From the NCBI GenBank assembly GCA_032622095.1, contig CP136069.1, positions 49,088,760-49,152,759 of the forward strand: a DNA stretch of 64,000 bases, in the 5' to 3' direction. Positions 50,501 to 62,500 of the stretch are shown in pieces. Numbering within the stretch: position 1 is the first letter of the stretch; the number at the start of each line of letters is the position of its first letter. Position numbers and translations under genes: made by a program. Source of the DNA: Siphonodentalium dalli. Lineage: Eukaryota > Mollusca > Scaphopoda > Gadilida > Siphonodentaliidae. The notes under the pieces were generated by a model that was not told where the DNA came from, searched no databases, and saw nothing but the letters and a program-made list of their open reading frames with translations.

Positions 50501-53500
50501 GCATGCAATTGTGGACAAAATAACACAATTATCGGAAACCAGTCACAAAGATGTGCATTTGTCCATGAACTGAACCACTCGACAACTGATTCAAATAGGT
50601 ATTGCTATATCCTTTCATGTATAACATTAGAGTAATTTCCCTTTACACATTAACAAGTGTTCGCTTTCACGCACAACAAACGCAGATCTATAGTACTGGA
50701 TTTTGTCTGCTCTTGTAATTGACGGGAAATCGCACACTATTAAATTTCCGATATCCATTGTATTCGACACGTTCTCCGCAAGTCAAAACACGGCTGTTAG
50801 GAATCTATAGTACATGGCCTATGTGGAACACTGAATACCAGAGGTGTCCAAATTAAAATGAAAACTTATAAAGGAATTACTTTATGGTACATGTACGTCA
50901 AATCGAGTTTAGTTTTGAACAGGAAAGTTGATAGCTAGAGGTATTTTTTCGGTGGTGAATGCTCAACTGTAAATTTACAACGATATACGCCCCCTTGAAC
51001 GAGGCCAACTTCCTAACTCCGGTACGTTCCTTACTGGTATATATGTAAATGTTCACCTTAAAATGCATGAGTTGATGAATTAAGGTAGATTTAACTTGAA
51101 CGATCTGGCTGAACACTCTCGAGTATTGGTCTCAAACAGCACTCTTTGTTGTAACGTGATAGTGTTAAGTGTTTAAAGTGACTCAAAAAATGGGCAACGT
51201 GTGTGACACCATCTGACAGTGGTGTGACTTCTTAACACCAGTTAGCTTCAAATTTGACCACATGTGAACGAACATGGTTTGAACTGTGTATATTTATCTA
51301 AATTATAAAGCAAAAACAAATTATAAATCATATACATGTATGGCGATTTAAAAAGTATACACCTATTAAAGATACGCAAGTGTATTTCGTTTCTACGAAC
51401 TTTCTGTGTTGCTTCCATGAAATTGCAGAATCGACATTGTCGCATAATCGGAGTCCATTGGAGGTTATTAGTATAAATTGGTGAAGATTCTCCGATTCTT
51501 ACCTTATAATTATTATTTGTCCCATATCCAGCGAAAATCCACGAATCTGTCCAATGAAAATCACAGCCACGGCTTCGTACAATGCAGTTCCATCCATGTT
51601 TATTGTTGCACCGATTGGCGCCATAAACCCAGTCACCCTCGGGTCAATTCCATTGTTCTCTTCCAAGCACCTCATTGTCACAGGCAGAGTAGCTGAACTG
51701 TGGTGCGAAACAGAATCAACACGAAATTCAGAAAACTCAAATAAAAAAAACACAGAAAAGATAGAGAAATAATTCAAATATCCCAATTTTACAACATCGG
51801 TATTTTTAGAGTCCATTCACCACACACAATCTTAGTTGGAATGTTCACAGGTATAAACTATATTTCCCAATTTTGGAACGGACTGGACAATTCATTGCTC
51901 AATTGATCAGATAACACGAAGAATAAAATGTAAGCCACATGTCACATTATTCAGTTAAAAAAAGGGAACTCTGATCGAGACGATATGAGTGAAAATAGTC
52001 GACTTTGGTAGTTCCGATATAGTTATGTCTCAGCATTACAAATTACATGCATTTTGTACACATTTTGTATCATAAGGTGTTCACTGCGAAATTAGGTTGC
52101 CTTTAATATACACGTATGTTCGGGGAAGTAAGAGCTGGAACTGTCCATCATTATACAAGAATTTCACGAAAATAATTATGTCATGTTTTAATCCTCACAC
52201 CGCGGTGCGTGAATTCAAAATTGAGGGACAAATAGTATATGCGCGAATTGTAATGTTGTACGAGTAAGATATGGTATTGATGTATGAGTCGACCAGTTTT
52301 TGAATAATATAATCCGCACACAGATATATTTGTACGGTATTTTTTGCCGGCATTTCGTCATAGAAAAAGCTAGAATATGAACGGCAATATGCATATTCAA
52401 TGCATATTTACCAAAGCTATAACAACATAAGAACTAACATTTCGACATTTCAACATGACTGTATATATAATTATGTGCTATACTAACACACTGCCTTAAA
52501 ATATATCTATGATTGATTCTTGCGATATATTTGCATGATATTTACAGGCAAATTTCGTCGATAGCTTCGCTACTACAGTGAAAGTACATGTACATAGTTT
52601 TTACTTGTTCATGTAGTTTACTGCGGTATATAAATTATGCATTGTATATACACAAAATCCAGCAAAAGAATACCTGGCAATGTTGCGTGTATATGAACGT
52701 ATCCTTACCTGGATGCCGTCCCGAGAGCAGTAACCAAAGCTTGCACCACGCCATACATGAATTTGAATGGATTTTTCCGAGTAAATATCAGGTATAGTAG
52801 AGGAAGTGATATGAATCCATGAACAGCCAGTCCCGCCATAACCGTAATGAAATAATACAGGAGTTGCTGGAATACCTCCTCGGGGTCATCCATATCCATG
52901 ACCTTTGCTGCCACCAGAAATAATATTCCGATAGGCGAATACCTTAAATGCATCATTGCCTAAAATAGCACGCAACACTCGTGGTTTGTAAGCAGTTTGT
53001 GATTCCAATGAAATGTCAACGTCGCTGTGTGGTACAAGTCTAGAATAGTCACCTTTCTCATAATGAACTACGACAGATAATTATTACGAATAGGTTACTA
53101 CGCCACTAGAATGTGTGTTCTTTCTGTTTGTTGCCGTTTTTCCCTAATCGTTACGATAACGGTTCGGATTCTCAACAAAACTCACAAATACATCATATAG
53201 AAATAAGTTCGCGATCGTTTCTCACGTATGTAGCGCATGCGAACCTGTTGTATTAAATTCCACCTAATACGCACACGTTTGACTACCAAAAGATAGTCAG
53301 CCGGGGTTCACGATTAGATGGATATTGGCATATAATCGCGACCACGTGAGGCACGCGTGGTTTCGATTGAATATCATATTTAATCCGAAGGGTAATAACT
53401 CTATAAAGAATGTACTTTGACGAAATAACGGCTCTTTAAAACACTTCTTCAAAATATCTCTGTATTTTCCTTTTTCGCTCTATTTCGCTATTTCACTGTA

Positions 53501-56500
53501 TTTTCCTATTTCGGTTTTCACTATATTTCGCCATTTTGCTGTATTTTCATATTTCGCTTTTTTCGTTGTATTTTATATTTCGATAATTCGCTATATTTGA
53601 CATATTATGGGATATGAGATTATATGATCTGATGATATCCAATATTATGATATTCAATCGAACATCAAGTGCCACCTGATGCCACCAGCCATCGAATAGT
53701 GAACCCCGATTACATATAGTTTGCTATATAATCCTTGGCGTATTGGCTGTAAATTCATGTTATGTATTTGAGTGAATTCAATATTATCAGACCTGGTATT
53801 ATCATCCTTTTCAGATGCGCTCATGTGTGGTTCAGATGTGCAATCAGCTACATCTACGTATTTGACAACCTGACGGATGCGCGGATATTTCCTTCGTGTC
53901 TATAACATAATCCGCCCGATATATACACGGAGCCATTCGGTTGGAAATGGGAACGTTTAACCGAAGAAAGAAAGCGACGCCCAGTCCATGTTGCCCATAC
54001 GTGCTTATTATGATAATTATATGTATGTTAACAACTACAGAAGGCGAACGAGAGTACCAATTTGCAAGGATGACGCTGAAATCACACATGCGATGTCACG
54101 AGAAGCAAACAGACCACGCTATTTAGCAATGTGTAACTAGTATGTTCGTTGTTCAGTTTTGGACACAATTGCTGCGGGTTGGATAATTATAAATGTAAAC
54201 GCCACGTCTTGTTACTACTCTACACAGCTAGATGCCGATTATTACAGGAAGTTAATATGAACATCATTATACATACATGATTATATAAGCACTCGAATTT
54301 CATGTATTGAGATTTATACTGTTAGGACATGTCTATTTTCATTTCCTTGTTAGCATTTTTTATACAAATAAAATTTAAATATATACAATGCTGTATTCGC
54401 TTATTACTGTTCATTTCAATAGGAGTAACGTTGATACGAATATACTGGAACAACGCACAGGAAAGTACACTCAAGAAATCACTGGATTATTAATCAAACC
54501 AAATCATCAAAACCAATTTTGGTTTTGGGAATATTATCAAAGATATGTAACCCAATTGGTTTTGATCAAAACCAAATTCTCAAAACCAAATTTTATATTT
54601 TGAGGATTTGGTTTTGGTCAAAATCACATTTTGAAGGCTTCGATCATATTCAAAGTGGGTTCCATATTTGTGACAACGTTCAAGACTAATTTCGGGTTCG
54701 TGTGAAATCAAATGTTTAAGAGTGTAAGCCAGTAGATTCTCGTCTATATGCGAGGCCCCCTATGGGATACTCGCATATATAAGAGCATACACTGGCAATT
54801 GCTCTGCAATGCTGCACCAATGCAGCTCCAATGATAAATGGTTAAAACCCGCTTGTAACGCCTTACCATATCGCTAGTGTGACCAACTGCATCGTAAGCA
54901 ACGTAAGAGCGTCGAATAGGTCTTTGAGTGGTTTTCCCTTTTCCTCTAGTCGCCCGATAATAACGCCAGCGAACACACAGAAGACCACGAGACCAAGGAT
55001 GTTAATCCCCTCCACTGTCTGGATTTCAACTATATTCTCGACACCTGTTGTCTCATCTGTGGAGATATCAGTTATATAGGTTTCAGGGGCAGGAAAATAC
55101 GTCACTAATGCAATATCTAAAACGACGCTTCATACGTTGGGGTACCTGATATCTGGAATTCATGAGGTGTGTGAGCTAGATATAATTATATTGCACGAGT
55201 TATTGTACTTATGAGTGAAGATATGTTGTTTTTTTTTAGATATTACGAAAATTCATTATCTATTAACCCTTTACCCAACAAACCGGCCAAAACCGGCCAA
55301 ATAAAGCTTCAACAGCCTAAAATATCTTCGGTCTGTCTCAATAGAACCATACACATATGGATATCATTGGAACCGGCTCCTTGACCACATTGTGATAGTT
55401 ACAGTTATGCCCTGTGCCAATGCATTCTCTTATATATGCGAGTCGACCATTGGTCGCCTCGCATATATAAGAGAATGCATTGGCCTAAAAAAAAATCTTT
55501 TTTTAACACTTTTTACCATTTTTTCTTACATTCTTTAACAATTTTATAATTTTTAATGTGTTAAGCCAATGCATTCTCTTATATATGCGAGGCGACCTAT
55601 GGTCGACTCGCATATATAAGAGAATGCATTGGCACAGGGCCCTTCTGTTGGGTAAAGGGTTAAATGGTTGAGTTGTGTTTGATGTTCAAAATTGGGGCAC
55701 ATCGATACTTATTATCCTTGTATATATCAGGTACATAAATTAGAGATTTTAATGGTCACTACTTTTTTAATGAATTGTGAATTTCCAAAGTTCGTGTTTC
55801 AATTTATCCCACCAGGAAAACGTTTATATAAGTTATAACCAGTGTCCGCGCTGGACCAAAATTTACTTTTGCCAAATAAATTGCCAAATGAAAATAGTTT
55901 TTGCCATATTATTCTAGCATTTGCCAAATGCTATCCGACACTCGCGGTTTGAACGACTTTTGATATCGATAGAAAAGCAGTTAGTTGATTATACACGCAT
56001 CTCTATTGTGATTTATCATACAACAATAAGCCAATCACCGAACAATACAATGGTAGTAGGGTTGCTTCACCAGAGGAGCACAACACATGAGGATTAGCTA
56101 TGTAAACACCACCACCACACTAAATACTAGTAATCCCTCCAACCATTGGTACTAATGCTATGAGATTAACTGCATCTTAATAGAGGTGTTAACTTTTCCT
56201 AAACCTTATAAAACACTACTTACATAATTATTTTGTAAGATTTTCCTGAAATGAATGGTATTGTTTGAACAATATTTTCAACTTTCTTGAGGAATTAAAA
56301 AGTGACTTGCCAAACATTTTGCCAAATGAAAATATTTCTTGCCAAATGTGAATTATTTTTGCCATTGGCAAATTTGGCAAGTGGCAGTGCGAACCCTGGT
56401 TATAACATATTAAAAATCAAAACTGCTTTGGGTTAGAGACTTAATTTGTGATGCAGGTTCCTGGCGCTGTATGCAGCAGTATACTATGGAGAGGGCAATA

Positions 56501-59500
56501 GTTACTAAATGTTATATGTTGGCTTCATCTTAACCCTTTCAAGACTCCATGGAGCTTCCTGATTTTTTTTGTTGCAAAAACCCTGTGTCAAAGCATTATC
56601 TTATACATGTATATGCGCGTCTTATATGGGGAGCCTCGCACATATATAAGAGACAACATTGGCCTAACAATATTTACTTTGACCTTGTAAGCAAATGCAT
56701 TCCTTGAATATGCGAGGTTCCCTATGTATACACATGTAACAGAAGTAAACAATCAACTGTTGAATTTAGCTAGAAATATATAGTATACACGTGCATTACC
56801 ATTTTGTTGTTGTGTTGAAGAGAAAGAGAGAGTGTGTCTGCTTGTATGAAAGAGAGAGGGTAGAAAGAGAGAGAGAGATAGAGAGAGAGAGTTAAGGGAG
56901 AGCAACTTACTTGTTTTGGGGTCTGTGACGTTTCTTGTGCCAATAACAGTGCTAACCCTCTGAAATAAATTATTTAAACTTGTCGGTTAAAGATACCCTG
57001 CCAATTTTACACCATAACACCACCAACTACATTTTCTACACTAGAAAATAATTAGATCGGACCCATGGTTCCATTAATTTGAAGTTATTGATATTGAAGT
57101 TTAAAAGAAGAGTTTTAAACATGTTCAAATAGGTATCAAATTTGCTATTCAAAAAACCAACAAGTCAAACAGTTTAGTTTGGACATTGACATCTATATGT
57201 TGGTTTTTTCTTCCTCAAATTATCATTTTCGGCATATAAATATTACCACTTCTGTAAAATGATCCTTGCACTCGTGACTTACTATGTGTATGTGTAGACT
57301 ATATAGACATAATAACTTTGTGATGTAACAGAACCAGTCCAGGGCCATAAACTATAAAACATTGGCCAACCAGATCTTCAATAAGTTCCCAGATTTTGAA
57401 CTGGTGGAGCTCTGCCAGTGCATAAATTCATGACAAGATCTAGGTCTGACCACTGGGGTCACGAAAAATGTAAGGATTTATTAAAAACTTTTGTTCGTTA
57501 CAATTCATTCTTCAATGTTCCGAGAAACTGAAATGTCCATTGTAAAGTTAAAATTGGTTGGGTCAGATCAAATCAGTCGGAAAACTTCCAAAATATAATA
57601 GCTCAAAATAGTCTGTCTGACAATTCCTACGCCGATTAGCCAGAATTAAAAAAAACATGGAATATCTTCTTCTAAATCCCCCGTTATATATAAGAACTGC
57701 AACTAGAAATGTTATCTGTGCATGGTGTACTTATATTGAGTCAAATTAAATCAACTAGATTAGTCAGAAGTTGGAGAACAAAATCTGATTAGAAACGATA
57801 CATGTTCCGCGTGGTGACAGCCATTTTTTATGGATTTTTATATTTAAAAAATGGACACAATCACGCTGTGGCAGTGGTTAGGCCATCTTAGCGCGGGGGG
57901 TAATTCTGCCTTCCAGTTTGTAAATATATGACGTACCTTCGAGAACATCGCGGCGACTAAATTATTTGGGAACGCTTGCCTGAAAAAGAAGACAGAAATA
58001 TATCATTTGAAATGCTGCAATCGACATTTTGTTTACTAAATGTCAAATCAACAAATTGAGTAATATGATGTTGAGGGAATATTATTCAACCGCTGAGTAA
58101 CAATCGCGTACTGAACAATGACCCAGCATGATATCATTTTCATAGTTAATCGACACTTTGACTAAACACAATACCGTGTCGTATATCCATCACGAGGTAT
58201 GTGTTTCAAGTGCTTGGTGGTTGTCGTATGAACGGGGAGGTGTAGATCGCAACCTACCTGATAGTCAGCCGTTTTTATCTCCTTTTGGATTATCAGCTAT
58301 TGATCGGCATTGACGAATAAGTTTGATAAACACATACAGACCAAAAATCAAGTTGTTGGGACTAAAATGTCTCTCAAATGTGAGTTTCCATAAAGATGGT
58401 GAATTAAAAAATATCACCCAGACGACGGACGCCTTTGTTTTTTCAGTGGATATTAACGTACGTTCATACGCTGGCACGTTATGTTCTTCAGGCATTTCGT
58501 CACATAATGCCATATATATGGTGATAGAATATGAACGGAAACGTGTATATAACACGCATATTTATACCAAAGCGAACGGCGTGAGAAGTAACATGTGTGT
58601 AGTTCTATACTTATAACGGTGCATGCTACTGACATTTGCCTTCAAATACTTGTATAGTTGATTCTTGCGAGATAACGATTTCTACGACGAAATGGCTGCA
58701 AACTATACCGTGCAAACTTGCTAGTGTGTGAACAAACCCTTATTGTACGTTTTCATAGCAGCATGGAAAAATTACGAGCCATACGTTCTTAAAATTCTTC
58801 TTAGCTGGCTATTATATCTATTGCACGATTTTGATTGACCACATCCTTACTGGTAGAATTTATACACATTTGATTGTATTGAATGAATTTATTTATTATA
58901 GTGACATTATGTATATAAATATAACATCCGGCCCATAGGGCCTATAAGTCACGATAAACAATTAATTATTATTGCTTTGTGAAACGGTGAAACGCCACGA
59001 GTTATGACAAGATTGATGATTGCAATATATTTGAAAATATGTTTTCTGATTAATGTCAGTTGTTTAATAACTTATGGAATGACACAAATCTCACAGGGTA
59101 TATATACATAGTAAACAGTGAGGTATGTGCATTTGTTTTAATAGTTTGACGTTAATATATTTAGCAAACTAAAGTCCTCTGCGACGAATTGCCGTAGCAT
59201 TGCCAGGCAAAACTGACAGCGTGCGAACGAATATATATATCGGTTAGTTTACAATTACTATGTTCTTTGCATAGTTCATTTGGGCACAATGTCATGAATG
59301 CATTTTGCAATAATCAGTGGCTCAAATTAATTCATTTGTTGCATATATTCTGTTGATTCAAATAAGGAGATGGTCCCATAAAAGGCAGGATTTAGTGTAC
59401 AGTACCCCTTTAATTTAATATCTAATTTATGTATGTGAGTTGTGACAGTAAATATGCTTCGAATACTTGCACTTCGATAACCTTAACCGCCAATGAATAT

Positions 59501-62500
59501 GAATCATTGTGCACTTTTGTATTAACTGTCGTCTTCTCATGTATATTGACCATCCCACAAGATGAATAATTGACCGTTTAAATGTAATTGTATCAGCACC
59601 CAGAGTGCATATCGTCAGGCTGGAACCAGGATGTTTTGTCGCCCATTGGATGTTTGGAATCCGCGCAAAAAATAAACCCGGATGTGTTGAGTCTATACTA
59701 TATTGACTTGTTTCGGGTTGAGACGCGAGTTAACATACTGAATTTACAATGACACTGCGCGTTGAACAATGTACAGTTCGTGTGTGTGTGACCTAAGTTA
59801 CAGTATAAGAGATCACGTCACATTCAAATCGATTCTCAATTAATTATTCTGTTAGGTGCAGTTTCATGGGCAAACAGGGATTTGAAAGCGAATCCATACC
59901 TGAGTTCTTTTCGAACCAACGGAATGTCACATAAACATACTGAAGTTCACACTGTGCAGATTGGACGACGTTCGACTGCGAATCACTACAATAGCTTGGC
60001 ACGCCTGTATACAATGTGAAGCGCGATCGCTGTTGCTTAAAGTGATGTTTTTCCCCAAAATTTAAAACACACCCCGCAATTATTATATATTAATTAAATG
60101 CAGTGACTCTAGTTGTGGAAATTTATCGTGCTAGTTTATCGCCGATAGTTGCGTCCCGAATCGATATGTAAATAATTACAATTGAGCGTAGTTCAGACGA
60201 TGAGATTGACGTATCGTGTCGTCTGAGTACTAACTTATCAAATCCATGAACCCGAACAAGTCTATAATATGTCTTTAAGTCCTATAAACGATCGTTTTGC
60301 CTAAAATCCTTGATGTTACAAACTTGGCAGACTTCATCGAATAACCTAACAATTCGTAATTTTCAAAGCCAAATTTAGCTGAACAATACTTGAAATCACC
60401 ATCATATACAGGTGTATCTCGGATGCATCACGAAAATTTACAAAATCATCTATAAGTAACACGTTGAAAACGATCACAAAGCATAATTGAAAACGCTTTT
60501 AATTATCTGCCGATTTATAGCGACACGATTTACGAGACAACATGTCCTCATGCAAATAGGTTCATATTTGACGTATATTCACAAATAGGCTCATATTGGA
60601 CGTATATTCACATTTAGGTTCATAGTGTACGGATTTGATTCTGAAATAAGTCCATATATAGTAAGCACACACCCGTCATTCCGTTCAATGGTGCGGGTCT
60701 CAGTGAAAACATATTCTAAAGAGCGTGGATTTAATAAGTCGTGTCGATGAAAAAAAGATGTAATCATGCCCATATGGACGTATTTTATATGGAAATAGTC
60801 CCATATTGGACTGTTTTAAAACACGCGTTTATACGCCCATATGGAGCGTATAACGACGTTAAATAATGCCAATATGAGTGTATTTCGCTCATTAAAATAC
60901 GCCAGTAACGCGCCTATTTTCACGAGAACAGGATGTACAAGAGGTGATTATTGGTATGTTTCTTGGCCGACAAAACATTAAACGTGTTAAAACGTCCTCG
61001 TTTGTAAATCGATATATCTTGCCATCCAGACCGCATATTAAAGGGCTCGTCTGTTTGATCTCATTATTCTCTGGGTATATAAACACATACACATTGTGGT
61101 TGAATAAAGTCGGCCAACGGTCGTTATACATGTATGTGAAATAGGTATATACGGACTTTAACACAGTTTATGTTATTAGTCTATAATCTTGGTATATATG
61201 TACTGAAGGTATGCGGCTTATACGGACCCTGGCTCTTACGGACCCTGGCTCTTACGGACCCTGGCTTTTACGGACCACCGGCTGATACGGACCCTGGCTT
61301 ACACGGACCCCCGGCTTATACGGACCCTGGCTCATACGGACCTCAATTTGATTTTTTATGTTTATTTAAATAAATTGAAATTATGATTGTCTTTTCACAC
61401 ATATATCTGTATTAATTGAGAATTTCGGTTATTTTTGTTTGTGATTTTCAAACTTTATGAATTTTACCAATTTTTTCGGTGATTTTCGGTGAACTTATAT
61501 TTATGAATTTAATAATGATTGTCTTTTCACACATATATCTGTATTAATTGAGAATTTCGGTGATGTTCTGACTTGAAAAAGCATTTATTGAATCGTGTTA
61601 ATTAATCTCTTCGCGTTGAATAAACACGTGTGATCCCTTTATGTCGTTGTATAAACAGACACGCGGTGATAAATGGTTATGAAAACGCAGCCTTTCGCGT
61701 ACGCAGTTCGGACGTTTGTAAGCAGATTATTAATTAAGAGGCGATTAGCATATTTGTCAACAAAAATAAAACAGATAGCATTAGCAACAGGTACATGTAT
61801 ATGACAGTTATGTCTCGGATTTAAAATACAGCCTATTTGGAGCATGATGTGAAGAACATTTCATATTATAATAATATAAATAAAGAGCGTTTTTGTTCGT
61901 ATTCAACGACTGTTGGAAATTATTAAAGAGCGTTTAGCCCAGTGCTTGCGGCGTGGTGTATTACACGATTGAGCTCTTATGCGGATATATTCTGTTTCAT
62001 ATAAGTAGATGCTTCAAACGGGCGTATAATGTACTCTAACCTAATACACACAACGGAAAGGAGCGAACATCGTTCATGGCTTTAAATGGTATATGGTATA
62101 TGTAATGTTCACCTACAAAGTTATGATGTATGCGTCCCTTTAATAACTGAAGTAATATATTGGAGCTTGTTTAGTTTCTATATAATATATTTGTATGGGT
62201 TAACCAATATAGATTAATGGGTGCCTGACAAGGTGACACATCTGCCCGGGTCATCGAAAATAACACCTAGCCCTCCGGAATGACAATGACAAGTCAGAAT
62301 GGAGCACTGGCTGACGGATCTTACGCCTTTCCGTTTGTCAACATACGTATAGCGAAAGAAATAATGGCTTACAACCTGTCCGTCGTATAATTTCCCTACA
62401 TAATGACAGTGGTGCATAAATGTATGGATGTCAATAGAAAGGGGAGGTTGCCTGCTAGGCATATTAAAGAAGATTCGAGGCTAAATATGATGGTGACCAA

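Noticed and set aside
50372-50635. 87-codon Cys-containing plus-strand frame
   Set aside because: It matches no family and lies inside an intron of a minus-strand gene, with no supporting splice or composition signal.
60545-60870. Possible SRF (CArG) sites CCATATTGG
   Set aside because: The words are one base short of the CArG consensus and are part of a degenerate local repeat.
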